A DNA stretch of 49,394 nt from a bacterium. GTDB lineage: Bacteria > UBP6 > UBA1177. The notes under the pieces were generated by a model. It was not told the DNA's origin and searched no databases. It was given only the letters and a program-made list of their open reading frames with translations. The stretch covers positions 1 to 49,394 of the forward strand of contig JAEESW010000015.1 in assembly GCA_016290135.1 (NCBI GenBank). The letters run 5' to 3'. Within the stretch, counting starts at the first letter, position 1. Each line of letters begins with the position of its first letter. Positions 7,499 through 16,064 of the stretch are shown piece by piece. The translations under genes were made by a program, and so were the position numbers.

Positions 7499-8227
7499 GA
7501 AGAACTGAATTTCAACTGGGGTACAATTTGTACCCCGCTTCAAATGATCGGGCGTGACGGAAAACGGCGTGAGATTCAATCTGCCGATACAAAAGGCATT
7601 CTGCGCATAATTCAGTCAATTCCGTCAAAAAAGGCAGAACCTTTCAAACTGTGGCTGGCACAGGTAGGCGCGGAACGCATTGAGCAGATGACGGATCCGG
7701 AACTTTCAATCAAACAGGCATTGCTTGACTACAAACGCCTGGGATATTCCGATAAATGGATAAACCAACGCCTTAAATCGATTGAAATCCGCAAAGATCT
7801 GATGGACGAATGGAAAGCCCATAACATCAGCGAAGGGGTTCAATACGCCACTCTTACAGACATTATCTATCGTGCATGGGCAGGGAAAACTGCCAAAGAA
7901 TATAAGGCATTTAAAGGTTTGAAGAAAGAAACCCTCCGCGACAATATGACAAACGAGGAACTGATTCTCAATATGCTTGCCGAACTCTCGGCAACAAGCA
8001 TAACGAAAGCAAAAAATCCGCAAACTTTGGAAGAAAATGCGAAATGTGCACACGAAGGCGGCAATGTTGCGGCCGTTGCACGGAAAGAACTCGAATCTAA
8101 AACAGGAAAAAGCGTCATAACACCGCTGAATGCCAACACTTTCTTAAAAGGTCAGCTGGAAAACAAAGAAAAAGTCGCAGAAATTCCAGATAAAGAAAGC
8201 AGTACTGACGATACCTCCCCAAAATAA
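7490..8227 (+). pseudogene. BRO/DinD-like protein, N-terminally truncated
   Basis: 245 residues. The segment 'TKGILRIIQSIPSKKAEPFK' and 'WLAQVGAERIEQMTDPELS' is the end of a BRO-N domain, followed by 'RLGYSDKWINQRLKSIEIRK' and 'DNMTNEELILNMLAELSATS', the C-terminal region of DinD-like proteins. The first part of the BRO-N domain (roughly 60-80 residues) is missing. The start ATG lies in a tandem repeat, with no ribosome binding site. The stop codon lies inside the 45-base dispersed repeat at 8215-8259. Family members bind DNA or respond to DNA damage and are frequent on phages. It is probably a relic; a shortened functional protein cannot be excluded. Confidence 0.7.
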
Positions 8228-8259
8228 TTCCCATTTCCGTTCAAGGTCAGAGATGTTTC
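8215..8259. repeat. Dispersed 45-base repeat, copy 2
   Basis: Matches 6425-6469 with two mismatches. It contains the stop codon of the truncated BRO-like gene. Confidence 0.85.
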
Positions 8260-8271
8260 TACCGCTTCTTG

Positions 8272-8358
8272 CCTCTCCTGAAGTAGGAGAGGTGCCACGC
8301 AGTGACGGAGAGGTCCGAGACACACCACGGCATGGAGACGTTTTGAAACGTCTCTACG
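8272..8358. repeat. Palindromic intergenic repeats before the SpoIID gene
   Basis: CCTCTCCT-GAAGT-AGGAGAGG (8272-8292) is an 8-pair hairpin. GAGACGTTT-TG-AAACGTCTC follows within 8335-8358 and is followed by CTACGGGGG. The second palindrome is related to the repeats at 6487 and 7369. No gene is visible in 8228-8455. Confidence 0.75.
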
Positions 8359-8455
8359 GGGGATTTTGTCTTTTATGCCAAAAAATTCCCGATTTCATTT
8401 GAAAGTGAGCGCCGTTTGTGGTATTTTGCCGCGGTTTTTTTGTGTCGAGGTGTCC

Positions 8456-9994
8456 GTGCGTAAAAATATTGCCTTTTTCTTTGTGATCTTTCTCGTTTTC
8501 AGCCTTTCGGCCGATATTTCGAAGGAGTTCGATTTCCTGCACAGCGCATCGTTTTCGTTCAAAGAGAATGTTCCTTACATCAGAGTCCTGGTGAAAGGCT
8601 ATGAAAACGGCACGAAACTGGATAGGATATCCTCTTTTGAATGCAATGAAAGCAGGATAAATGCTCAGTCTCTGACTTTTTCTGTCTCAGAATTTACTCC
8701 GGCGGTCGTGAAATACAAAATCGCGTTTCAGGAACTTGCCCAGAGCGAACTCAAAAGTCATGCCGAAAAGGCAAGATTCTGGCAGGAGAGATCGGGGCTC
8801 GAGACTTCAGTCTTTGTTCACGGGGCGATATTTTCAATAAACAAGTCCACGATCGACAACCGCGAATACTTTATCGTTTCAAAAGAACTTTTCACTATCG
8901 GTGAAGCGGACAAACTCCTCAATAAATTCAGGGATCTGTTTCCTGAAAACAATATCCTTCTCATTCCGCAGACAGAATCGACCGCGAAATCGGTCATAAA
9001 TGTGAGAACTGATGCCGGAAAAAGCTACAAGTGCCGGAATCTGCTGCTTGTTTATCCGAAAGCGGGCTTCACGGCGGGGGAAGACGGCTATCCCGAAGGG
9101 AGAAATTATTATCTCACTCCTTCAGGAAAGGGAAGTGCCGACCTCGTGACGGAGGATTCCGTCGAAAACATACTGCAGCGGATCCTTCCCGGGGAGATGT
9201 TTTTGGCGGCGCCTCTTGAAACGCTAAAAGCGCAGGCCGTCGCGGCACGTACCGACATTTTCATGCAGCTCGGAAAGCGCCACGTTTCCGAAATATGGCA
9301 CATCTGCAGCGAAGTCCACTGCCAGAAAGTTATCTGGAACGGAAAGATCGACTCAAAGTTCGTTCAGGCTGTGAAAGAGACTGAAGGCGACGTGCTTCTT
9401 TTCAACGGGACGCATGTTGCCCGTGCTCCTTACTGCTCAAGCGCCGGAGGCAGGACAGAAGACATCAGAAACGTCTGGTTCACCGCTGAAAAACCTTATC
9501 TTTCAGGCGTTTGGGACGGTGACGAGCCGCTGGATCTCGATCTTTCGAAAGAATCTGATCTCAGAACGTTCCTGCAGAGCGACTACGGCGAAGACAACCT
9601 GAAAATGAACAAAAGGCACCGCTGGGAAGTCCGTTTCAGCGAAGAAAAAATAGGATCTCTTCTCAATTCGCGAAAAAAAATAGGAAGACTCGTCTCTGTA
9701 AAAGCACTCTCGCGCGGAGTTTCAGGAAGGATATACAAAGCGGAATTTGTCGGAACAGAAGACAGCCTGACTGTCTATGGTGAACTTAACATAAGAAAAT
9801 TATTGGACAATCTATACAGCTCTGCATTCGTTGCCTATAGAGAGAAAAATGAATGGGTCTTCAGCGGGATGGGCTGGGGACACGGAGTCGGAATGAGTCA
9901 GATGGGTGCCATCTCGCTCGGAAAAAAAGGGCGCGACTTCCGTTTTATTTTGGAAAGATACTATCCGAAAACAGAAATATCGAAAATTTATTAG
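8456..9994 (+). CDS. SpoIID/LytB-domain protein, probable peptidoglycan lytic enzyme
   Basis: 512 residues if started at GTG 8456, which has CGAGG five bases upstream and gives an export signal (RKNIAFFFVIFLVFSLSAD). Residues about 230-500 are a SpoIID domain: 'ILQRILPGEMFLAAPLETL' with the conserved Glu at 247, 'LKAQAVAARTDIF', 'YCSSAGGRTED', and the C-terminal 'MGWGHGVGMSQMGA' near 476. The SpoIID family cleaves glycan strands as lytic transglycosylases, and non-sporulating Gram-negatives also carry it for envelope remodelling. The N-terminal 200 residues form a family-specific extension of unknown role. It lies nine bases upstream of gpmI on the same strand, so the two may be co-transcribed. 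Confidence 0.85.
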   Translation: MRKNIAFFFVIFLVFSLSADISKEFDFLHSASFSFKENVPYIRVLVKGYENGTKLDRISSFECNESRINAQSLTFSVSEFTPAVVKYKIAFQELAQSELKSHAEKARFWQERSGLETSVFVHGAIFSINKSTIDNREYFIVSKELFTIGEADKLLNKFRDLFPENNILLIPQTESTAKSVINVRTDAGKSYKCRNLLLVYPKAGFTAGEDGYPEGRNYYLTPSGKGSADLVTEDSVENILQRILPGEMFLAAPLETLKAQAVAARTDIFMQLGKRHVSEIWHICSEVHCQKVIWNGKIDSKFVQAVKETEGDVLLFNGTHVARAPYCSSAGGRTEDIRNVWFTAEKPYLSGVWDGDEPLDLDLSKESDLRTFLQSDYGEDNLKMNKRHRWEVRFSEEKIGSLLNSRKKIGRLVSVKALSRGVSGRIYKAEFVGTEDSLTVYGELNIRKLLDNLYSSAFVAYREKNEWVFSGMGWGHGVGMSQMGAISLGKKGRDFRFILERYYPKTEISKIY

Positions 9995-10003
9995 AGGTAG
10001 ATC

Positions 10004-11524
10004 ATGGAAGAAAAAAGAGTTATGCTGATGATCCTCGACGGTTTTGGGATCAGGGAAAGCAGCGATTTCAACGCGGTAAAAACGGCAAAAACACCGAATA
10101 TCGACAAACTTCTGGCTTCTTCGCCGAAATGTCAGCTCTCTGCAAGCGGACTTGACGTCGGACTTCCCAAAGGTCAGATGGGAAACAGCGAAGTCGGCCA
10201 CACGAATATCGGCGCAGGAAGAGTAGTCTATCAGGATCTCACAAAGATCGACAAAGCGATCGAAGACGGCAGTTTTTTTGAAAATCCGGTGCTGAAAGAG
10301 ACAGTGAAGGAGCTCAAGATCCACGGCGGAACGCTCCATCTCATGGGATTGGTTTCTCCCGGCGGAGTCCACAGCTCGATGGAACACCTCTACGCGCTCC
10401 TTGAATTCGGAAAACGCAACAAGCTCGAAGTCGTCGTCCACTGCTTTCTTGACGGCAGGGACACGCCGCCCCAGAGCGCGATAAACTATATCAGGGAGCT
10501 CGATGAAAAGATGAAAAAAGAAAATCTCGGCGAGATCGCGACAGTTATGGGGAGATTTTACGCGATGGACAGAGACAACCGCTGGGAAAGAGTGGAGCAG
10601 GCTTACGATGCGCTTACGATGGGCTTCGGACTTCGCGCCGAAACGCCGATGGATGCTATCCTCAACTCCTACGCGAGAGGAGAATACGACGAATTCGTCC
10701 GTCCGACGATAATTATGAACGACTGCGGCTTCCCGAAAGGGGTAATGCGTGACGAAGACGCCGTTATCTTCTTCAATTTCAGGGCAGACCGTGCAAGAGA
10801 GATCTCGATGGCGCTCAACTTCGACGACTTCAACGGATTCATGAGAAAGCAGCGCGTAAACTTCAGCCAGTATGCGACTATGACGCGGTATCGCGCCGAT
10901 TTTCCGTTCCCGGTCCTTTTCGCACACGAAGAACTTAAAAATATTCTGGGCGAAGTCGTTTCAAAGGCTGGAAAGACGCAGCTCCGTATTGCCGAAACTG
11001 AAAAATACGCCCACGTAACATTCTTTTTCAACGGCGGAAAAGAGACTGTCTTTGACGGCGAAGAGCGGATCCTCGTTCCCTCTCCGAAAGTCCAGACCTA
11101 CGACCTCAAACCCGAGATGAGTGCGTATGAAGTGACAGAGCAGCTTCTTGAAAATATTGAGAAATTCGATCTGGTGATCCTTAATTTCGCAAATCCGGAC
11201 ATGGTCGGTCACACAGGCGTCATGGAAGCGGCTGTAAAAGCGATAGAGGCGATCGACGAATGTGTCGGAAAAATAATGAAGAAAGTCGAGGAAGAGGGGA
11301 GAGTGCTGATACTCACCGCCGATCACGGAAACAGCGAGCAGATGTTCGACGAAACGACGAAAGCTCCGCACACCGCGCATACCACGAATCCCGTTCCCTT
11401 CGCGATCTACAACTATAAAAATGTCGAATTGCACAATGGGATCCTTGCCGACATCGCGCCGACGATCCTTAAGATAATGGGGCTTGAAATTCCGTCTGAA
11501 ATGACGGGAAAGGAACTCTTCTGA
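10004..11524 (+). CDS. gpmI: 2,3-bisphosphoglycerate-independent phosphoglycerate mutase
   Basis: Interconverts 3- and 2-phosphoglycerate in glycolysis and gluconeogenesis, using two metal ions and a phospho-serine. It has 506 residues, the usual length. 'MLMILDGFGIRE' carries the first metal-binding Asp (D12) and 'GQMGNSEVGHTNIGAG' the catalytic Ser62. Further signatures are 'FLDGRDTPPQS', 'MGRFYAMDRDNRWER', 'NFRADRARE', 'FANPDMVGHTG' and 'LTADHGNSE' with the second metal site. AGAGGTAGATC precedes the ATG. It is convergent with the lipoprotein gene to the right, with 19 bases between them. Confidence 0.97.
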   Translation: MEEKRVMLMILDGFGIRESSDFNAVKTAKTPNIDKLLASSPKCQLSASGLDVGLPKGQMGNSEVGHTNIGAGRVVYQDLTKIDKAIEDGSFFENPVLKETVKELKIHGGTLHLMGLVSPGGVHSSMEHLYALLEFGKRNKLEVVVHCFLDGRDTPPQSAINYIRELDEKMKKENLGEIATVMGRFYAMDRDNRWERVEQAYDALTMGFGLRAETPMDAILNSYARGEYDEFVRPTIIMNDCGFPKGVMRDEDAVIFFNFRADRAREISMALNFDDFNGFMRKQRVNFSQYATMTRYRADFPFPVLFAHEELKNILGEVVSKAGKTQLRIAETEKYAHVTFFFNGGKETVFDGEERILVPSPKVQTYDLKPEMSAYEVTEQLLENIEKFDLVILNFANPDMVGHTGVMEAAVKAIEAIDECVGKIMKKVEEEGRVLILTADHGNSEQMFDETTKAPHTAHTTNPVPFAIYNYKNVELHNGILADIAPTILKIMGLEIPSEMTGKELF

Positions 11525-11543
11525 TCTGATTTAATCCGAAAAC

Positions 11544-12656
11544 TTACATACAGAAACCTTCTTCGCAGGTCTGTCCGTCATCACAGTCCGAATTCTGGTC
11601 ACAAGGTTCTCCGATATACGAACAATATCCGCCTTCGCAGATTTCGCCGGGGTCGCACTCGTCGCTGCTCTCGCATTCAAAATCATCGTCGTTTGGAACA
11701 CAGGCGTATGTTTCCAGATCGCAGTGGAAAGAAGATCCGAGCATTTCCTCGCAGTCGGTATCGGTTTCGCAGTCTTTTTCGTAGCATACAAAATCGTAGG
11801 GGTCGCAGTAGAGGTTGCATGTTACACCTTCTTCCAGAGCGGAGCAGCAGTCGTCATCGATCTCGCATGGAATCTCATCTTCAGTGTAGTCGTTGAGCGT
11901 GTCCCAGTTCAAAGCCGGCAGCTCGTAGCATTTTCCGCCTTCCACATCGACCCATTCCTCATCAGTATCACTTTCTTTTATATCGATTTCGTAAAAGAGG
12001 ATCGAAGTGGTCTGCGCTTTGGAACCGACAGTGTCTTCGTTGACATCCTCGAAAGATACGGAGCCTTTCTTCGCGAAATATGTTTTTTCTGAGTGCCATG
12101 TTTCGTCAACGTCGCCGTAGAGGAAGAAGCACGGTTTGTTCTCACAGTCGTTCGGGTCGGAATTTTCAAAGGAGACTGTCTTGCCGATGAGTTCTACAAT
12201 GCTTTTGTCAAAATAAATTTCCGCAAAGAAAACAGGTACGGTTTCGTCATCGTATTCTTCAGTGTCATAAAGCCAGAAATCGATTTCATAATCAGAGTAA
12301 GGCATGGAATCGAATGATTTGAAAGTGATTTTCTCACATTTGCTGCCTTCATCCTGGCTGCCGGTGTCGGTATCGGTGTCAGTATCGGTGTCGGTATCCG
12401 TATCCGTATCGGTATCGGTATTTGTATCCGTATCGGCATCAGTGTCAGCCGTTGTGTCGGCATCAGTGTCTGTGTCGGTTTGTCCGGAATCGGTTTTATC
12501 ACCGGTATCGGAATCGTCGCCTGAATCGGTGTCAACTACATCAGTGTCTGTGTCGGTCTTCTCTTCGCCGTTAGGTGTTACTTTTTTCTTGCCACCGCAG
12601 GAAACAAGAAAAACCATTGATAAAATCAGCATCGAAATCACAAAAAACTTTTTCAT
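11544..12656 (-). CDS. Lipoprotein with Asp/Thr repeat linker and Cys-rich C-terminus
   Basis: 370 residues. The N-terminus MKKFFVISMLILSMVFLVSC ends in a lipobox (LVSC), so it is lipid-anchored. Residues about 30-105 are a low-complexity linker of alternating Asp and Thr. The middle (about 108-250) resembles no family I know, but has paired cysteines. The last 110 residues hold many cysteines in 'CEIDDDCC', 'CETDTDCEE', 'CESSDECDPGEICEGGYCS' and 'CDQNSDCDDGQTCEEGFC', which look like small disulfide-bonded EGF- or Dickkopf-like repeats. GGAGG lies upstream of the ATG at 12656. It is probably surface-exposed; the function is unknown. It shares its design with the lipoproteins at 17466, 31723 and 34948. 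Confidence 0.85.
   Translation of the reverse strand: MKKFFVISMLILSMVFLVSCGGKKKVTPNGEEKTDTDTDVVDTDSGDDSDTGDKTDSGQTDTDTDADTTADTDADTDTNTDTDTDTDTDTDTDTDTDTGSQDEGSKCEKITFKSFDSMPYSDYEIDFWLYDTEEYDDETVPVFFAEIYFDKSIVELIGKTVSFENSDPNDCENKPCFFLYGDVDETWHSEKTYFAKKGSVSFEDVNEDTVGSKAQTTSILFYEIDIKESDTDEEWVDVEGGKCYELPALNWDTLNDYTEDEIPCEIDDDCCSALEEGVTCNLYCDPYDFVCYEKDCETDTDCEEMLGSSFHCDLETYACVPNDDDFECESSDECDPGEICEGGYCSYIGEPCDQNSDCDDGQTCEEGFCM
12360..12480. repeat. Hexamer-type microsatellite encoding the Asp-Thr linker
   Basis: Tandem six-base units of the GGTATC/GGTGTC type (plus strand) encode the Asp-Thr run of the lipoprotein. Unit length is a multiple of three, so copy-number change would alter the linker length without shifting the frame. 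Confidence 0.8.
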
Positions 12657-12694
12657 AAGGACCTCCAAAAAAAATTGAATGAATAAAACGGCAA

Positions 12695-12761
12695 ATTATA
12701 AGAAGTCAGGATTTTTTTTCAAGAGTCCTGACGTTGACATTCTCATCCGTGCAAATAAAAT
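12695..12761. promoter_or_regulatory. Divergent promoters with an inverted repeat between them
   Basis: On the minus strand TTGAAA (12722-12717) and TATAAT (12700-12695) are 16 bases apart and drive the lipoprotein. On the plus strand TTGACA (12734-12739) and TAAAAT (12756-12761) are 16 bases apart and drive the nucleoside kinase. The two -35 boxes are 11 bases apart. A 7-base inverted repeat GTCAGGA (12705-12711) / TCCTGAC (12726-12732) surrounds the lipoprotein -35 and could be an operator. Confidence 0.65.
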
Positions 12762-12795
12762 TTTCGGTCTTTGTTTTTATAGTTAGGGGGAAATC

Positions 12796-14466
12796 ATGGC
12801 TGACAGCTTGTTCTCGTTGAAAATCACGGTACCGGAAGGTGAAACGACGGAATCTATCGTTAAGGGAATGAAATTCATAGACATCGCTCCGAAATATCAG
12901 GAATATTACAAATTCCGCATTATCGGAGCTGTTTTCAACAACGAATTCTGCGATTTGAGCAAAGAGATCCCGGGAGAGGGGAAAGTCGAATTTTTCACGA
13001 TGGAAAACAGGGACGGCTATCTGTTTTACCTGAGAAGTATATTTTTCGTCCTTATCAAAGCTGTCAAAGATCTTTTTCCGCATGCTATCCTGCATATCGA
13101 ATACAGCATCGGGAACGGATATTTCTGCTGGTTCGAAGGGCTTGACTGGCTCGAAGCGGGTGACGTAGAGCGCATTTCGGCGAAAATGAAGGAAATGATC
13201 GATGCAGACATGCCTTTTGTCCGCCAGAATGTCACGACAGAACAGGCGGTAGAGGAGTTCAGAAAGCAGGGACTTCTCGACAAGGTCTCCCTTTTCAAGA
13301 TCAGAAAGCAGCCGAGGACGAATATTTACTGGCTCGGTCAGACGGTAGGCTATTTTTCGGGATATCTCCTTCCTTCGACTTCATACTGCGACAAATTCCA
13401 GCTCATCCACTATAAAAACGGGATAGTCCTTCTTGTTCCGACTATTGCGGAACCTGACAAAGTCCCCGCTTTTCAGGAGAGTCCGAAGTATTTCAACATC
13501 ATTCAGGAACACAACGAATGGCTCGATGTCCTGGAACTCGACACCTGCGCGAAACTCAACGACTGGATAAGGCGCGGATACAGCAACAAGATCATTCTGC
13601 TCTGTGAAGCCCTGCATGAAAAGAAACTGGCGAAGATCGCCGACGAGATCTACCGCAGACGCCAGGTCGTGAAGATCGTTTCGATCGCAGGTCCCAGCTC
13701 CAGCGGAAAGACCACGACGGCCAACAGGCTCTGCGTGCAGCTCCGTGTGAACGGCCTCAAACCTTTCCTTATTTCGCTTGACGACTACTTCATCGACCGT
13801 GACAAAACTCCGCGCGATGCGAACGGCGAGCACGATTTCGAATCGCTTTCCGCGATAAATATCGGACTTTTCAACCAGAATCTCAACGATCTCATGCAGG
13901 GACGCGAAGTCACGCTTCCGCGATACGATTTCCAGACGGGAAAAAGCTGTCCCGACGGCAAGACTATGACTCTGCCGGAAAACGGAGTCCTCGTCATCGA
14001 AGGGATACACGGGCTCAACCCCGATCTTTATGCCGATGTTCCAGAGCACAACATATACAAAGTCTATGTCAGCGCCCTTACGGCTTTGAATATCGACAAT
14101 CACAACAGGATCCCTACGACTGACGGCAGGCTCCTGCGCAGGATGGTGCGCGATTTCCAGTACCGCGGCCACTCTCCGATAGAGACTCTCAAGCGCTGGG
14201 CTTCAGTCAGAAACGGCGAGAACAACAACATCTTCCCGTATCAGGAAAATGCCGATATCATGTTCAATTCGACTTTTGTCTACGAGTTCAGCGTCATGAA
14301 AAAATATGCGGAACCTCTTTTGAAACAGGTGCCGACCGACATTCCGGAATACCGCGAAGTTAAAAGGCTCCTCAAATTCCTCTCTTTCTTTGAACAAATG
14401 GATGATTCGACTGTCCCGCCGAATTCGATCCTGCGTGAATTTATCGGCGACAGCATCTTCAGATGA
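12796..14466 (+). CDS. TGS-domain nucleoside (uridine-type) kinase
   Basis: 556 residues. The first 70 or so residues look like a TGS domain. Residues about 90-210 resemble the second additional domain of threonyl-tRNA synthetase ('HAILHIEYSIGNGYFCWF'). The C-terminal half is a phosphoribulokinase/uridine kinase domain with P-loop 'GPSSSGKTT' (K305), 'SLDDYFIDRDKTPRD', 'LPRYDFQTG' and 'VLVIEGIHGLNP'. The family is commonly annotated as nucleoside kinase and presumably phosphorylates a nucleoside with ATP; the true substrate of this fused form is not known from sequence. It has its own promoter at 12734-12761 and a TAGGGGGAAATC ribosome binding site. Confidence 0.88.
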   Translation: MADSLFSLKITVPEGETTESIVKGMKFIDIAPKYQEYYKFRIIGAVFNNEFCDLSKEIPGEGKVEFFTMENRDGYLFYLRSIFFVLIKAVKDLFPHAILHIEYSIGNGYFCWFEGLDWLEAGDVERISAKMKEMIDADMPFVRQNVTTEQAVEEFRKQGLLDKVSLFKIRKQPRTNIYWLGQTVGYFSGYLLPSTSYCDKFQLIHYKNGIVLLVPTIAEPDKVPAFQESPKYFNIIQEHNEWLDVLELDTCAKLNDWIRRGYSNKIILLCEALHEKKLAKIADEIYRRRQVVKIVSIAGPSSSGKTTTANRLCVQLRVNGLKPFLISLDDYFIDRDKTPRDANGEHDFESLSAINIGLFNQNLNDLMQGREVTLPRYDFQTGKSCPDGKTMTLPENGVLVIEGIHGLNPDLYADVPEHNIYKVYVSALTALNIDNHNRIPTTDGRLLRRMVRDFQYRGHSPIETLKRWASVRNGENNNIFPYQENADIMFNSTFVYEFSVMKKYAEPLLKQVPTDIPEYREVKRLLKFLSFFEQMDDSTVPPNSILREFIGDSIFR

Positions 14467-14586
14467 GGACTGCCGGCAGTTAAAATTCATTCTCGCATTT
14501 TATTAAAAATTGAGTATAATATTGCGCTTTTGTTTTTTGAAGCATAAGAGTTTTTTTATAACTGTTTGATTTTTCAGGAGAATTTT

Positions 14587-16053
14587 ATGAGTGGTGAAAA
14601 AGTGAGAACAAGGTTCGCGCCGAGTCCGACCGGTTATATGCACGTCGGAAATCTCAGAACGGCTCTTTACGCATGGCTTATTGCGAGAAAAAATCACGGA
14701 ACTTTCGTTCTCAGGATCGAAGATACCGATCAGGAAAGAAAGATCGAAGGTGCAGTAGACCTGATATACAGAACTTTGGAGGAAACGGGGCTCGACCACG
14801 ACGAAGGTCCCGATGTAGGCGGTGATTACGGCCCTTACGTCCAGAGCGAAAGAATGGCTGCCGGAATATACATGAAATACGCCGAAGAGCTCATTGAAAA
14901 AGGGTATGCTTACAGATGCTTCTGCACGAAAGAGCGTCTTGACGACCTTCGCAAGCACTGCGAGGAAAACCACGAGCAGACGAAATACGACAGGCACTGC
15001 CTCAGTCTTTCGAAAGAGGAGATCCAGAAAAATCTCGACGCTGGGATCCCTTACGTCATCAGGCAGAAGATGCCCGATTCGGGAACGACTTCATTCCACG
15101 ATGAAGTTTACGGCGACATCGAAGTCGAAAACTCGACGATGGATGATCTTATCTTAATAAAATCAGACGGTTATCCGACTTACAACTTCGCAAACGTTGT
15201 CGATGACCACCTTATGGGCATCACTCACGTCGTCCGCGGAAGCGAATATCTTATCTCGACTCCGAAATACAACCTCCTTTACGACGCTTTCGGCTGGGAA
15301 AAACCGCATTACGTCCATGTTTCGCCCGTCATGAGGGACGCTCAGCGCAAACTTTCGAAGCGTGACGGAGACGCGAGCTACGCCGATTTCATCAACAAAG
15401 GCTGCCTCAAGGATGCGCTTCTCAATTATGTCGCGCTCCTCGGCTGGAACCCGGGAAACGACCGCGAGATCTTCACTCTGCCTGAACTTATCGAAGCTTT
15501 CGATATCAGCGGAATAGGCAAATCTCCCGCCATTTTCGATGAAGTCAAACTCAGATGGCTCAACAGCGAATACATCCGCGCGATGTCGCAGGACGAATTT
15601 TTAAAACACGCGATGCCCTTCATCAAGCAGGCTGTAAAACGCGACGATGTCAACTTTGACGTTATCGCGGCAGGGCTTCACAAGAGAACGGAATACTTCA
15701 GCGACGTGATCCCGCAGCTCGATTTTGTCGATAAACTGCCTGAATATTCGGCTGATCTTTACATCAACAAAAAGATGAAGACCGACAAGGAAAATTCGCT
15801 TCAGGCGCTTCTTCTGCTCAAACCTGAACTTGAAAAATTCGAAGACTGGGACCACGAGAAACTTTACTACAAAGTTGTCGATATCGCAGAAAAAGCGGGG
15901 ATAAACAAAAAAGTGCTGCTCTGGTCGATGCGTGTCGCGCTCAGCGGCAAAGAACTTACTCCCGGCGGCGGAAGCGACATCGCGGCAATAATCGGAAAAG
16001 AGGATTCCCTGAGAAGAATTGATAAGGGAATCGAACTTCTTCAACAGCAGTAA
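14587..16053 (+). CDS. gltX: Glutamate--tRNA ligase
   Basis: Charges tRNA-Glu (and in some lineages tRNA-Gln) for translation. It has 488 residues, the normal length. The class I signature is 'RFAPSPTGYMHVGNLRTALY' and the second ATP-binding motif is 'KLSKRDG' (255-261). 'LRIEDTDQERK' is the usual substrate-binding stretch. I chose ATG 14587, with CAGGAG six bases upstream, over an upstream in-frame start at 14566. A good -10 (TATAAT, 14515-14520) lies upstream, but its -35 is poor. The stop overlaps the region of the tyrS start, so gltX-tyrS form an operon. Confidence 0.97.
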   Translation: MSGEKVRTRFAPSPTGYMHVGNLRTALYAWLIARKNHGTFVLRIEDTDQERKIEGAVDLIYRTLEETGLDHDEGPDVGGDYGPYVQSERMAAGIYMKYAEELIEKGYAYRCFCTKERLDDLRKHCEENHEQTKYDRHCLSLSKEEIQKNLDAGIPYVIRQKMPDSGTTSFHDEVYGDIEVENSTMDDLILIKSDGYPTYNFANVVDDHLMGITHVVRGSEYLISTPKYNLLYDAFGWEKPHYVHVSPVMRDAQRKLSKRDGDASYADFINKGCLKDALLNYVALLGWNPGNDREIFTLPELIEAFDISGIGKSPAIFDEVKLRWLNSEYIRAMSQDEFLKHAMPFIKQAVKRDDVNFDVIAAGLHKRTEYFSDVIPQLDFVDKLPEYSADLYINKKMKTDKENSLQALLLLKPELEKFEDWDHEKLYYKVVDIAEKAGINKKVLLWSMRVALSGKELTPGGGSDIAAIIGKEDSLRRIDKGIELLQQQ

Positions 16054-16064
16054 TGGAGTTGAAA

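Noticed and set aside
9812-10927. Long open frame on the minus strand opposite spoIID and gpmI
   Set aside because: It lies opposite strongly conserved coding sequence, has no ribosome site and no recognisable domain; it is a composition shadow.
12360-12480. Short tandem repeats considered as a CRISPR array or on/off phase-variation tract
   Set aside because: Units are six bases inside a coding linker with no spacers, and slippage cannot shift the frame.
12304-12678. Plus-strand frame with long Ser-Val repeats
   Set aside because: It is the reverse complement of the Asp-Thr linker of the lipoprotein on the minus strand.
14469-14480. ACTGCCGGCAGT palindrome considered as a terminator after the nucleoside kinase
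   Set aside because: The stem is short with no room for a loop, and no T-run follows.
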